Below, piece after piece: positions 7,039-16,147 of a stretch of DNA of 64,000 nt. The stretch's first letter is position 1. The number at the start of each line of letters is the position of its first letter. This DNA is from Hydrogenophilales bacterium 12-61-10. GTDB lineage: Bacteria > Pseudomonadota > Gammaproteobacteria > Burkholderiales > Thiobacillaceae. A program made the translations under genes and the position numbers. The stretch is from the NCBI GenBank assembly GCA_002279795.1, contig NCCT01000002.1, forward strand, positions 1 to 64,000, in the 5' to 3' direction. Below the pieces are notes generated by a model. It had not been told where the DNA came from. It made no database searches and saw nothing but the letters and a program-made list of their open reading frames with translations.

Positions 7039-8313
7039 TTACGGACCCCAATCAGGCTCGCGCGCATCGATGCCCGACTCGGACAGCCGCGCCCGGGTTT
7101 TACCATCGAGGCTCACTGTGCCCAGCACGCCGCGCCCGCCCTGCACGGTGGCATACAACACCGATTGACCGTTGGGCGCAAAACTGGGCGACTCGTCGCG
7201 GGCACTGTCGGTCAGCACGCGGGTCTGACCGTTGGCCAGATCGTGCAGCACCACGCGAAAGCGCCCCCCATCCCGGCCAATATAGGCCAGATAACGGCCA
7301 TCCGGGCTGACCGTCGGCGACACATTGTAGCTGCCGTTAAAGCTCAGGCGCTTGGGCTCGCCACCGCTGGCCGATACGCGATATATCTGCGGGCTGCCGC
7401 CGCGGTCCGAGGTGAAATAAAGGGTCTGGCCGTCAGGCGAAAAAACCGGCTCGGTGTCGATGGCGCCGCCCCGGGTCAAGCGGGTCAGTCCGCTGCCATC
7501 GATATTGATGAGGTAAATCTGCGATGCCTGGTCGCGCGTCAGCACCACGGCCAGTCGCCTGCCGTCGGGCGCCCACGCCGGCGCCGAATTGGAACCCTTG
7601 AATGCCGCAGCCTTGCGGCGTCCGCCATCGCGCAGCGACTGCACGTAAACGATCGGCTTTTTGTCCTCGAATGACACATAGACCAGGCTTCCGCCGTCAG
7701 GCGAAAACGCCGGCGAAATCAGCGGCTCGCCGGAGCGCACCACGGTACGCGGATTCTGACCGTCGGCATCGGCGACTTTCAACTCATAGCGTTTGCCCTG
7801 TTTTTGTACGTAGGCGATGCGGCTGCTGAACGCGCCCCGCGTGCCGGTGAGCTTTTCGTAAATGATATCGGCGATCTGGTGGGCGGTGGTGCGCCATTGA
7901 CCGGCCGCAATGGTGTAGCTGAAGCCGGCCAGCTGCGTCTGTTTCACCGCATCGAGCAGGCGGAACTTGACTTCAAACCGACCGCCGGACACGGCCACGA
8001 CCTGCCCCACCACCACTGCTTCGGCACCCTGGCTGCGCCACGCGCCGGCGTTCACCCGCGTGATGTCGGCCGCGGGCGGCGTGCTGCTCGTGTCCAGAAA
8101 GCTGAACTGGCCACTGCGCTTGAGATCGTCGCCAACAATCTGCGCGATGGCAGGGGCGGGCTGGTTGGGCGCGGCGCCAAATGGCACCAGCGCAATTGCA
8201 ATCTTGTTGGCAGCCCCGCCCACCACTTCGATTTCCATCGCGGCGCGCGCGCTGAACGGCGCACTCAGCAAGGCCAGAAAAAACAGGGGAAGGAATAATG
8301 CAGTACGCAACAT
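7039..8313 (-). CDS. tolB: Tol-Pal system protein TolB
   Basis: This is a 424-residue periplasmic protein with signal peptide MLRTALFLPLFFLALLSAPF and cleavage near ARA-AMEIEV. After the N-terminal alpha/beta domain come repeated WD40/PD40 blades of the form SPDGxxLxYxS, for example FSPDGQTLYFTSDRGGSPQI. The mature N-terminus contacts TolA and the propeller binds Pal. ATG 8313 is chosen because the signal peptide begins there. Confidence 0.97.
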   Translation of the reverse strand: MLRTALFLPLFFLALLSAPFSARAAMEIEVVGGAANKIAIALVPFGAAPNQPAPAIAQIVGDDLKRSGQFSFLDTSSTPPAADITRVNAGAWRSQGAEAVVVGQVVAVSGGRFEVKFRLLDAVKQTQLAGFSYTIAAGQWRTTAHQIADIIYEKLTGTRGAFSSRIAYVQKQGKRYELKVADADGQNPRTVVRSGEPLISPAFSPDGGSLVYVSFEDKKPIVYVQSLRDGGRRKAAAFKGSNSAPAWAPDGRRLAVVLTRDQASQIYLINIDGSGLTRLTRGGAIDTEPVFSPDGQTLYFTSDRGGSPQIYRVSASGGEPKRLSFNGSYNVSPTVSPDGRYLAYIGRDGGRFRVVLHDLANGQTRVLTDSARDESPSFAPNGQSVLYATVQGGRGVLGTVSLDGKTRARLSESGIDAREPDWGP

Positions 8314-8381
8314 GGGAAAAGTCTCGAATGAAGCCCGAAGCGGAATGAGTATAGCCGACTGCGACTGGCGCCCTGGCGCGC

Positions 8382-9248
8382 TCACTCTTGGGGGCGATGG
8401 GTTAAAGAAAGTTCCGGAACGAATGCGGCGCGTGCCTCCCGCTCGGGCGGCAGCGGCAAGGGCGAAGACTGCTCGATGGCGCGCACCACGGCCGCGTCGT
8501 ACGCCGGATTGCCGCTCGACTGCGTCACCCGCACGCTCACCACGTCGCCCGTGGGCAGTAGTTTCACCAGGCATCGGACTTGCGGATTGCCGCTCAGATT
8601 GTCGGGCAGACGGGTGTGCCCGCGCACCGTGGCGCTGATCAGGTCGCGATATTTGCCGATGCTCTGCGACAGCGCGGACTGGCGCGCGCTCGCCGCCTGA
8701 GCAGCCGCCTGCTTGGCTGCCCGCGCGGCGTTTGCCGCCGCCTCGCCCGCCATGCTTTGCTTGAGTTCGTCGGCTTCCATCTGGCGCAGCAGGGCCTGCC
8801 GTTTTTGCTCGGCCAGTTGCTTGTCACGCTTAATTTTCAGCGCGTCGGCCTCGGCTTGCAGGGCAGCCTCGCGGGCGCGGGCTTCGGCTTGCTGAATGGC
8901 TTTCTGCTTGTTCAGCCGTTCGGTTTCGGCACGCTTTTTTTCCAGCGCGATATCGGGGGTTTGGGGCGGCGGCTCGTCGGCCAGCGGTTTGGGAACCGGT
9001 GCCGGAGCGGGTTTGGGGACCGGTTCGGGCTTGACGGGGTCGACCGGTCTCGGCTCACGCTGCGGCGGCGCCGCCGCTGGCAAGGCCTGCCACAAATCGA
9101 CCATCACCGGCGCGGGTTGCTCGGTCTGCCACGACACCCCGAACACCAGCAACAGAACGAACAGCGCATGCACGCCCAGCGCCAGCGCGGCCGCCACGCG
9201 CCGGGTGTTGTCGCGGGCGGTCAGGGGCGCATCAGCTGCAAATCTCAT
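8382..9248 (-). CDS. tolA: Cell envelope integrity protein TolA
   Basis: The 288-residue protein has one N-terminal transmembrane helix (ALALGVHALFVLLLVFGVSW). A Pro-rich stretch and a long Ala/Lys/Glu helical domain (roughly residues 95-190, AEARAREAALQAEADALKIK) follow. The C-terminal TonB-like domain contains LPDNLSGNPQVRCLVKLLPT. TolA transmits proton-motive force from TolQR to TolB/Pal. Its start overlaps the tolR stop. Confidence 0.95.
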   Translation of the reverse strand: MRFAADAPLTARDNTRRVAAALALGVHALFVLLLVFGVSWQTEQPAPVMVDLWQALPAAAPPQREPRPVDPVKPEPVPKPAPAPVPKPLADEPPPQTPDIALEKKRAETERLNKQKAIQQAEARAREAALQAEADALKIKRDKQLAEQKRQALLRQMEADELKQSMAGEAAANAARAAKQAAAQAASARQSALSQSIGKYRDLISATVRGHTRLPDNLSGNPQVRCLVKLLPTGDVVSVRVTQSSGNPAYDAAVVRAIEQSSPLPLPPEREARAAFVPELSLTHRPQE

Positions 9249-9655
9249 GGGGCGGGTTTGGCGAGCAGGCCGATGCGGGTGATCTGCGCTTGCTGCAGCA
9301 GGGTCATGGTGTGCATGACTTCCTCGTAACGCACGTTCTTGTCTGCCGCGATCACCACCGGCTGGTCCGGCGCCGCGCGGTGCAGCTCGGCCAGCGCGGC
9401 CGCCAGTTCGCGCTTGGTCACGCTGCGTTCGGTTTCACCGCTGGCGCGGTTCTTTAGCAGATAGTCGCCCGAGGCCTTGATGATGACCTCGAGCGGTTGC
9501 GCCGGCGTCTGCGAGGTTTTGCCGACGCTCGGCAGTTCGACCTGGGCCGGATTGATGAAAGGCGCGGTCACCATGAAAATCACCAGCAGCACCAGCATCA
9601 CGTCGATCATCGGCACGACGTTGATTTCGGCAACCTGCTTGCGGGTGCGCGCCAT
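9245..9655 (-). CDS. tolR: Biopolymer transport protein TolR
   Basis: The 136-residue ExbD/TolR-family protein has a single N-terminal transmembrane helix. The critical aspartate lies in PMIDVMLVLLVIFMVTAPF, followed by the family motif VELPSV. With TolQ it forms the proton channel that energises TolA. It lies between tolQ (3 bp) and tolA (4-bp overlap). Confidence 0.96.
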   Translation of the reverse strand: MARTRKQVAEINVVPMIDVMLVLLVIFMVTAPFINPAQVELPSVGKTSQTPAQPLEVIIKASGDYLLKNRASGETERSVTKRELAAALAELHRAAPDQPVVIAADKNVRYEEVMHTMTLLQQAQITRIGLLAKPAP

Positions 9656-9658
9656 GGA

Positions 9659-10351
9659 TCAGCCCGCCTTGCCTGCCTGCCGTTGCAGGATGTTGGAAAA
9701 CTCTTCCATGAAGCTTTCCATGCGGTTGGCCAGGCGGTCGATGTCATGGGTGTAGCGGTTGTAGCTGACCACGGCGGGGATCGCGGCGAACAGCCCCATG
9801 GCAGTGGCGATCAGCGCCTCGGCGATGCCCGGCGCCACCTGCGCCAGCGTCGCCTGCGCAACGCTCGACAGCCCGATGAAGGCGATCATGATCCCCCACA
9901 CCGTGCCGAACAGGCCGACGTAGGGCGACACCGAACCGACCGTGGCCAGAAACGACAGGTGCGACTCAAGATGGTCGAGCTCGCGCTGGTAGGTGGCGCG
10001 CATTGCACGGCGGGTGCCGTCGAGGATGACGTTGATCGACTGCCCCGACTGGCCGCGCAGCTTGAGGAATTCGCGAAACCCGGCCTCGAAGATGCGGCCC
10101 ATTTCGCACACGCTTTCGCGTCCGCCGGAGATTCGCTGGTAGAGCGTATTGAGATCGCTGCCGCCCCAGAACTCGTGCTCGAACTGATCGGTCAGCTGGC
10201 GTGCGCGTTTCAGCGCAAACAGCTTGATGAAAATCACCCACCAGGACATCAACGAGGCGCCGAGCAGCAGCAGCATGACGAACTGCACCGGCAACGAGGC
10301 ATTCCAGACGAGGTGCAGCAGGGACAGGTCTTGACCGAGTTCAGGGTTCAC
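9659..10351 (-). CDS. tolQ: Tol-Pal system proton channel subunit TolQ
   Basis: The 230-residue MotA/ExbB/TolQ-family protein has three transmembrane helices: VMLLLLGASLMSWWVIFIKL near residue 25, then LATVGSVSPYVGLFGTVWGI and QVAPGIAEALIATAMGLFAA. The GLFGTVWGI motif and the Thr/Ala-rich third helix are characteristic. It overlaps ybgC by 4 bp, as in many proteobacteria. Confidence 0.97.
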   Translation of the reverse strand: MNPELGQDLSLLHLVWNASLPVQFVMLLLLGASLMSWWVIFIKLFALKRARQLTDQFEHEFWGGSDLNTLYQRISGGRESVCEMGRIFEAGFREFLKLRGQSGQSINVILDGTRRAMRATYQRELDHLESHLSFLATVGSVSPYVGLFGTVWGIMIAFIGLSSVAQATLAQVAPGIAEALIATAMGLFAAIPAVVSYNRYTHDIDRLANRMESFMEEFSNILQRQAGKAG

Positions 10352-10764
10352 GTAGCAGGTTCCAGAGCAGACAGGATGAACGCGGGGATTTTAACGGGTT
10401 TGAAAAGCGCCGCGTCGACGCACGCCAGCGTCACCCGCGCGGCGACCAGCGGTGTGACGCCGCGCGCGACGGTTTGTTCCACCACCAGGCTGGCGCCGCC
10501 GATGCGCTTGAGGCCGACCGAGACGTCGAGCGCGTCGTTGAAGCGCGCAGGCGACAGGTAATCGGCTTCCACCCGCCGCACCACGAATACGACGCCATGG
10601 CCGTCGCGCAGCGCATCCTGCTCGAAGCCCAGCGCACGCAGCCACTCCGAGCGGGCGCGTTCCATGAACTTGAGGTAGTTGGCGTAATACACCACGCCAC
10701 CGGCATCGGTGTCTTCCCAATAGATGCGGACTGGCCAGCTGAATGCCACGCTCGACACGGCCAT
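10348..10764 (-). CDS. ybgC: Tol-Pal-associated acyl-CoA thioesterase YbgC
   Basis: This 138-residue hotdog thioesterase has the YbgC signature RIYWEDTDAGGVVYYANYLK, with the catalytic aspartate in EDTDAGG, followed by FMERARSEWLRALG. It hydrolyses short or medium acyl thioesters; its link to the Tol system is by conserved position. It starts 3 bp after ruvB and overlaps tolQ, joining the ruv and tol operons. Confidence 0.95.
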   Translation of the reverse strand: MAVSSVAFSWPVRIYWEDTDAGGVVYYANYLKFMERARSEWLRALGFEQDALRDGHGVVFVVRRVEADYLSPARFNDALDVSVGLKRIGGASLVVEQTVARGVTPLVAARVTLACVDAALFKPVKIPAFILSALEPAT

Positions 10765-10766
10765 GC

Positions 10767-11792
10767 CTAAAACAGGTCGGCCTCGCTGGACGGAACACCG
10801 AGGCCGAGGTGGCGATACGCCAGCGGCGTGGCGATGCGGCCGCGCGGGGTGCGTTGCAGGTAGCCCTGCTGGATCAGGTAGGGTTCCAGCACATCCTCGA
10901 TGGTGTCGCGCTCTTCGCCGATGGCGGCCGCGATGTTGTCCAGCCCGACCGGGCCGCCCATGAATTTTTCGACCACGGCGGACAACAGCTTGCGGTCCAT
11001 CATGTCGAGCCCGGCGCGATCGACGTCAAGCATCACCAGCGCCGCGTCGGCCACCGCGCCAGTGGCGTGGCCGTCGGCCTTGACCTCGGCGTAGTCGCGC
11101 ACCCGCCGCAACAGGCGGTTGGCAATGCGCGGGGTGCCGCGCGAGCGTTTGGCGATTTCCAGCGCGCCGGCTTCTTCCAGGTTCATCTGCAGCAAGCCTG
11201 CCGAGCGGTGGACGATGAAGCCGAGTTCTTCGGCCGTATAGAACTCCAGCCGCGCGACGATGCCGAAGCGGTCGCGCAGCGGGTTGGTGAGCATGCCCGC
11301 GCGCGTGGTGGCGCCGATCAGGGTAAACGGCGGCAGGTCGAGCTTGACCGAGCGCGCCGCCGGGCCTTCGCCGATCATGATGTCGATCTGGAAGTCTTCC
11401 AGCGCGGGGTACAGCACTTCTTCCACCACCGGGCTCAAACGATGGATCTCGTCGATGAACAGCACGTCGTTGGGTTCGAGATTGGTCAGCAGCGCCGCGA
11501 GGTCGCCGGCGCGTTCCAGCACCGGCCCCGAGGTCTGTCGCAGGTTGACGCCCATCTCGCGCGCGATGATGTGCGCCAGCGTGGTCTTGCCGAGTCCCGG
11601 CGGCCCGAACAGCAGCACGTGGTCGAGCGCCTCGCTGCGCTTTCTGGCCGCATGAATGAAGATTTCGAGCTGTTCGCGCGCTTTGACCTGACCGACGTAT
11701 TCGGCCAGGGTGCGCGGCCGCAGCGCGCGTTCGATCTGTTCTTCGACGGGGCTGACGGCGGCGGGAGCGATAAGACGGTCGGTTTCGATCAT
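10767..11792 (-). CDS. ruvB: Holliday junction branch migration ATPase RuvB
   Basis: The 341-residue AAA+ motor drives branch migration with RuvA. Walker A is [15 protein letters not shown], Walker B is [11 protein letters not shown], sensor 1 is [19 protein letters not shown], and the C-terminal winged helix contains [19 protein letters not shown] 11792 gives MIETDRLI, matching the family start; a 10-residue upstream extension is unlikely. A diguanylate-cyclase-like gene precedes it instead of ruvA. Confidence 0.97.
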   Translation of the reverse strand: MIETDRLIAPAAVSPVEEQIERALRPRTLAEYVGQVKAREQLEIFIHAARKRSEALDHVLLFGPPGLGKTTLAHIIAREMGVNLRQTSGPVLERAGDLAALLTNLEPNDVLFIDEIHRLSPVVEEVLYPALEDFQIDIMIGEGPAARSVKLDLPPFTLIGATTRAGMLTNPLRDRFGIVARLEFYTAEELGFIVHRSAGLLQMNLEEAGALEIAKRSRGTPRIANRLLRRVRDYAEVKADGHATGAVADAALVMLDVDRAGLDMMDRKLLSAVVEKFMGGPVGLDNIAAAIGEERDTIEDVLEPYLIQQGYLQRTPRGRIATPLAYRHLGLGVPSSEADLF

Positions 11793-11831
11793 GGCGCCGG
11801 AAGCGTGAGAGAAGTCAAACAAGCGCGGATT

Positions 11832-13337
11832 TTACTCCCCGGCATCCGGGGCCAGCGTGGCGTATTGCACCAGTTGATCGCGCCCGCGGGCTTTCGCCTG
11901 GTACAACGCCCGGTCGGCACGCGCCAGCGCAGCATTCATCGAATCGACGGCAGAGCTGCCAAGCCAGGTCTGCCCCGCACTGAGGCCGGTCTGCAATTCC
12001 AGACCAATGGCACCCAGCCCCGCCTTGAAATGATCGTCCAGACGCTGGTACCAGGCATTGACGCCAGCCGCGTCGAGTCCGGACAGCAGCACGGTAAATT
12101 CGTCCCCGGCGAGGCGTGCGGCCAGATCGGCGCGCCGGGTCAGGGCCTTGAGCGACTGCGCCAACGCCAGCAGCACCTGGTCGCCGACGCCATGGCCGTA
12201 ACGGTCGTTGACGGATTTAAAACTATCGACGTCGATCATCACCAGCGCAACCGCATGTTGCCGTTCTGCCAGCCCCATGGCCTGCGAAAAATACACTTCG
12301 AAGGCCCGCCGGTTGGGCAGGCCGGTGAGCGGATCGGTCAGGCTCAGGTGTTCCAGGCGCTCGCGCTGCGCCTGCAAATGCAGCGCAATGCGGTTGATGT
12401 TTACCGCGACCGGAACGAACTCCACGTAGCGCGTCACGATGGGCGGGACCGTTTCGTCGCGCGTCAGGCACGTCAGCGCATCCTGCGCCGCCATGATGTC
12501 CTGCATCACCGGGCGGCGTATCCGCAAGGCGGCCACGATCAGCAGGCCGAGCACGCCTGCCAGCGTGAGCAGCCCCGCCAGAATCTGCAGCCAGCCGCCG
12601 AAGCCGCCATACCGGACCGGCGACTGCTGCACCATCGTCCATCCCATCTCCAGCGGCAGGCGCTCCTCATAGGCGGCCCCCGTCACGGAACCGCTGGCGA
12701 CCATGACTTGTCCCTCCGCATCCAGCAGGCGCGAGGCGTCGCCTGGCCGGGTCGAATCGTCGAGGATGCGCTGCAATTGCGCCAGGCGCACGCTCACAAA
12801 CAGCTTGCCAAGGATTTCGCCTCCGGCTCCGCGCACGTCGCGGAGCAAGTCGACATGTTCGTGGCCGGGCTGATCGCGATGCACCAATACGCGACTCAGA
12901 TTATCTGCCCGGGGTGAACGCAAATCGCGCAGGCACGCCGGCCCCAGCCTCAGCGTAGCGGCATCGCCATAGATTTCGCCTTGCGGACTCATCAACGCCA
13001 GGCCGAGGATGCCCGGCAGCAGGCGCTGGCGCGAGGCAGCCCACTGCTGCTTGTCTGCGTCCGTGCCCACCAGCATCAAGTCGATCAATTCCGGGTCGCG
13101 TGCCAGGTTGTCGATGACGTCCTGATAATAATTCCAGTCGCGCGTCACGCTGGCCTGGGCCTGCATCGCCGCCACGTTCAGCAGGCGCGTCTCGGCCGCT
13201 TCGTTTGCACGCAGGCTGAACACCACGCTCAAGGCCATGCCGCCCACAAACAGAGCAACCACGCCCATCAGCAACCACACGAAATAGCGCCGCAGCGAGG
13301 CCGGGCGATGCGGCGAAACCGGGCTGGGGGGCTTCAT
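11832..13337 (-). CDS. Membrane-anchored diguanylate cyclase-like protein (AGDEF), copy 1
   Basis: This 501-residue protein has a transmembrane helix at about 19-41 (FVWLLMGVVALFVGGMALSV), a periplasmic sensor region to about 245, and a second helix (LAGLLTLAGVLGLLIVAALR). A GGDEF domain from about 330 starts LTDPLTGLPNRRAFEV. The active-site loop is RLAGDEF, an A-for-G variant that can be active. An RRAD inhibitory site lies five residues ahead. It probably makes c-di-GMP in response to a periplasmic cue. It is paralogous, roughly half identical in the GGDEF domain by eye, to the protein at 13550-15031 and sits in the ruv operon. Confidence 0.88.
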   Translation of the reverse strand: MKPPSPVSPHRPASLRRYFVWLLMGVVALFVGGMALSVVFSLRANEAAETRLLNVAAMQAQASVTRDWNYYQDVIDNLARDPELIDLMLVGTDADKQQWAASRQRLLPGILGLALMSPQGEIYGDAATLRLGPACLRDLRSPRADNLSRVLVHRDQPGHEHVDLLRDVRGAGGEILGKLFVSVRLAQLQRILDDSTRPGDASRLLDAEGQVMVASGSVTGAAYEERLPLEMGWTMVQQSPVRYGGFGGWLQILAGLLTLAGVLGLLIVAALRIRRPVMQDIMAAQDALTCLTRDETVPPIVTRYVEFVPVAVNINRIALHLQAQRERLEHLSLTDPLTGLPNRRAFEVYFSQAMGLAERQHAVALVMIDVDSFKSVNDRYGHGVGDQVLLALAQSLKALTRRADLAARLAGDEFTVLLSGLDAAGVNAWYQRLDDHFKAGLGAIGLELQTGLSAGQTWLGSSAVDSMNAALARADRALYQAKARGRDQLVQYATLAPDAGE

Positions 13338-13339
13338 CG

Positions 13340-13540
13340 TCAGGCCCGGGACAGGGAACGCAGGGCCTGGCGCACGTCGTCCGACACCCCGGCCGGCGCC
13401 GCGCTGGCGATCGCGCTGGCGAATACCGGCTTGCCTTTGCGAACCAGCAGCTGGCGTTCGGCAGTTTTCAGCGCGCGATCGATCTGCGAATTCCGGAAAC
13501 TGGAAGCGGCGGGTGCAATGGGGCAGTCGGTTGTGATCAT
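13340..13540 (-). pseudogene. Duplicated and internally deleted ruvA 3' fragment
   Basis: A 66-codon frame contains KTAERQLLVRKGKPVFASAI then [20 protein letters not shown]. RuvA at 15034-15609 has [21 protein letters not shown] then [20 protein letters not shown]. The DNA over this block is nearly identical. About 28 residues between two RQAL copies of RuvA domain III are missing, giving DVRQALRSLSRA directly. Its first 20 codons are not RuvA-like. It cannot encode a RuvA. It lies 2 bp before a GGDEF gene, exactly as intact ruvA does. Confidence 0.85.
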
Positions 13541-13549
13541 GCAGCCATT

Positions 13550-15031
13550 TTACCGCGCGTCACCTGCATCCTCTTCGCCCTGCAAGGCCAGTCGACATCG
13601 GCCTTCGGCCTTGGCGCGATAAAGCGCGCGATCGGCGCGGGTCAGCGCGTGGCCCAAGGTATCGTTGGGTAGAAGCCAGACAAGGCCACCACTGATGCCG
13701 AGCTTCGCGTCGATACCGGCGGCCCGGAGCTGGCCCTGAAAATGGTCTGCCAGCCGCTGGTACCAGGCTGACGATGCCCCCTCGGTGTCGAGTCCTGTCA
13801 GCACCATGACGAATTCGTCGCCTGCCAGGCGCGCGGCGAAATCCGCGCTGCGCGACACCGCGGTCAAGGTAGCGGCCAGCGCCTGCAGCGCGCGGTCGCC
13901 GGCGGCGTGGCCCTGGGTGTCGTTGAGCGACTTGAAATGATCCAGGTCGAGCAGCGCCAGGGCAATCGGGTGGCCGCGCTGCGCGAAACCAAGCATCTGC
14001 GCAAAGCGACCTTCCAGCGCCCGGCGATTGGGCAGGCCCGTGAGCGCGTCGGAGAGACTCAGGCGCGCGAACTCGGCACGCTGGCGATGGATTTCGCTGG
14101 CGATGCGTTCTATTTCCTGCATCGCTGGCAGGAACTGCGCGTAGGTGGGCATCAGCGACGGCAGCGGGGCATCGGTCGCGATCGCACCCAAACCGTCGCG
14201 AATCATGGCGAGATCGCGGTTGATGTTGCGGCGCAAGCGGCCCATGCCTTCCAGCATGATCGCGAGCACCCCGATCAGGGCAACGAACGTGATGACGATC
14301 AAGGCGATTTCCTGATCCGTCATGGCGGGTTCAGGTTTCGCTACACGCAGACGCCAGCCGGTGTCGGCGAGCGGCACCTCGTCGAACGCCACGTCAGTCC
14401 GCCAGCCGCCGGTGCGGGCGATAGTCTGGCCCGCGCTGTCGGCGAGTTCGATTTCATGGTCGGGATGACGCGAATCCTCGACCACTCGCTGGAGCTGATC
14501 GAATAACAAACTGACAAGGAGCCCGCCCACCCGTTCACCACCCGGCCCGTGCACCAACACGCTGAGATCGAAATGCGCCAGTTCTGCCTGCTCGCGATGC
14601 ACGAACAAGCGCGGGCTGCCGAGGACGCCCGGCTTACGCAAATCGGTCTGGCACTGCGGACCCACGCGCAGCGCGCCGGCGTCGCCGTGTACCTCGCCGC
14701 CCGGGTCGACCAGCGCCAGACCCAGCACGCCCGGGATGAAGCGCAGCCGGGTTTCGGCCCAGGCGTGGTGGCTATCCGCATCGCCTAGAATGAGTTCGTC
14801 CAGGGTGGCCGGTTCGCGCGCCAGTTGCTCGGCCGCCGCGCGGTAGAAATCGATCCGGCGCAGGATGTTTCGGCTGGCCTGCTCGATCTGCTGCTGCAAC
14901 ACAACATCGCGTCGCGACGACGCCTCGCGGAAGCCGATCCATAGCGTCAGCGCTAGCGCCATGACAAAAATGGCAACGATCGCCCACAGCCGAACCAAAA
15001 AACGCCGCTTGAGATTGATAGGCGTCGACAC
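13550..15031 (-). CDS. Membrane-anchored diguanylate cyclase-like protein (AGDEF), copy 2
   Basis: The 493-residue protein has an N-terminal transmembrane helix (WAIVAIFVMALALTLWIGF), a periplasmic sensor region, and a second helix near 235-255 (IALIVITFVALIGVLAIML). Its GGDEF domain starts LSDALTGLPNRRALEGRF, with active-site RLAGDEF and RSAD inhibitory site. Architecture, periplasmic phrases such as HREQAELAHFDLSVLV and LGLALVDPGGEVHGDAGALR, and the AGDEF loop match copy 1 at 11832. It starts 2 bp after the ruvA stop, so expression with ruvCA is likely. Confidence 0.88.
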   Translation of the reverse strand: MSTPINLKRRFLVRLWAIVAIFVMALALTLWIGFREASSRRDVVLQQQIEQASRNILRRIDFYRAAAEQLAREPATLDELILGDADSHHAWAETRLRFIPGVLGLALVDPGGEVHGDAGALRVGPQCQTDLRKPGVLGSPRLFVHREQAELAHFDLSVLVHGPGGERVGGLLVSLLFDQLQRVVEDSRHPDHEIELADSAGQTIARTGGWRTDVAFDEVPLADTGWRLRVAKPEPAMTDQEIALIVITFVALIGVLAIMLEGMGRLRRNINRDLAMIRDGLGAIATDAPLPSLMPTYAQFLPAMQEIERIASEIHRQRAEFARLSLSDALTGLPNRRALEGRFAQMLGFAQRGHPIALALLDLDHFKSLNDTQGHAAGDRALQALAATLTAVSRSADFAARLAGDEFVMVLTGLDTEGASSAWYQRLADHFQGQLRAAGIDAKLGISGGLVWLLPNDTLGHALTRADRALYRAKAEGRCRLALQGEEDAGDAR

Positions 15032-15033
15032 GC

Positions 15034-15609
15034 CTATCCCTTCGACAGCGCGCGCAGCGCCTGACGAATGGCCTCGCCCACCGGCAGATCGGGCGGCAGC
15101 ACGCGCATCGCTTCGGTGGTTTCGCGCTCGTTGTAGCCCAGGGCCAGCAAGGCCTGGCGCACGTCATCCGACACCCCGGCCGGCGCCGCGCTGGCGATCG
15201 CGCCAGCGAACACAGGCCGTCCCTTGAGTTCCAGCAGCAACCGCTCGGCAGTCTTTTTACCGATGCCCGGGACTTTGACGATGCGGCCGACGTCCGCAGC
15301 GGCGATGGCAGCGGACAAGTCATTGACGCTCAGGCCGGACAACACCGACAGCGCGGTTTTCGCGCCGATGCCCGAGACCTTGAGCAATTCCCGAAACGCG
15401 GTGCGCTCGATTTCACTGGCAAAGCCGTACAGCAGGTGCGCGTCTTCGCGAATCGCCAGATGGGTGAGCAGGCTCACCTTTTCACCCAGTGCGGGCAGGT
15501 TGTAGAAGGTGCTCATCGGCACGTCGATTTCATACCCGACGCCCCCGACATCGACCAGCACCTGCGGCGGCTGCTTGGCCGCCAGCGTGCCTGTAATTCT
15601 TGCGATCAT
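15034..15609 (-). CDS. ruvA: Holliday junction DNA-binding protein RuvA
   Basis: The 191-residue protein has the N-terminal OB fold ([23 protein letters not shown]) and two helix-hairpin-helix motifs ([16 protein letters not shown] and [20 protein letters not shown]). The C-terminal domain III ([17 protein letters not shown]) contacts RuvB. It binds the four-way junction and recruits RuvB. It follows ruvC by 13 bp; ruvB is displaced more than 3 kb downstream by the GGDEF genes and the ruvA fragment. Confidence 0.97.
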   Translation of the reverse strand: MIARITGTLAAKQPPQVLVDVGGVGYEIDVPMSTFYNLPALGEKVSLLTHLAIREDAHLLYGFASEIERTAFRELLKVSGIGAKTALSVLSGLSVNDLSAAIAAADVGRIVKVPGIGKKTAERLLLELKGRPVFAGAIASAAPAGVSDDVRQALLALGYNERETTEAMRVLPPDLPVGEAIRQALRALSKG

Positions 15610-15622
15610 GCTTTATTCTCGT

Positions 15623-16147
15623 TCAGACCAACCGTCCGCTCTTCACACGATAACCCGCAGTGGAGTGGACGCCAAGGCGGCTGCCATGGGCATGGGTGAT
15701 GGCGCAGGCCAGCGCGTCGGCGGCGTCGGCGGTGGGCGCGACCGGCAGGCCCAGCAGACGCTTGACCATTTCCTGCACCTGCTCCTTGGCCGCCTTGCCG
15801 TGCCCGGCCACTGCCTGCTTGATCTGCAAGGCAGTGTATTCCGCCACCGGCAGCTGATTCGACACCGCCGCGCAAATGACGGCACCGCGCGCCTGCCCGA
15901 GCAGCAGCGTGGATTGCGGGTTGACGTTGACGAAGACAATCTCCACCGCGCAGGTGTCGGGCTGCCAGGTGGCGATCACCTCGTTGAGCCCGGCAAACAA
16001 TACGCCCAGGCGTTGCGGCAATTCGCCCTCGCCGCTTTTGATTACGCCGCTGGCGACATAGGCCAGCTTCTGGCCGGTCTGTTCGATCAGGCCGAAGCCG
16101 GTGATGCGCAGGCCGGGGTCGATGCCGAGGATGCGGATTCCGCTCAC
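15623..16147 (-). CDS. ruvC: Holliday junction resolvase RuvC
   Basis: The 174-residue endonuclease cuts Holliday junctions. The four catalytic acids are in place: [14 protein letters not shown] (Asp8), [14 protein letters not shown] (Glu), and the C-terminal [17 protein letters not shown] pair. Length is normal. It overlaps the preceding vapC stop by 4 bp, so the toxin gene is translationally coupled to ruvC, an unusual arrangement. Confidence 0.97.
   Translation of the reverse strand: MSGIRILGIDPGLRITGFGLIEQTGQKLAYVASGVIKSGEGELPQRLGVLFAGLNEVIATWQPDTCAVEIVFVNVNPQSTLLLGQARGAVICAAVSNQLPVAEYTALQIKQAVAGHGKAAKEQVQEMVKRLLGLPVAPTADAADALACAITHAHGSRLGVHSTAGYRVKSGRLV

Noticed and set aside
10743..12917. 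724-codon plus-strand open frame
   Set aside because: It is antisense to ruvB and the first GGDEF gene, both of which have strong family motifs; composition is typical of a GC shadow.
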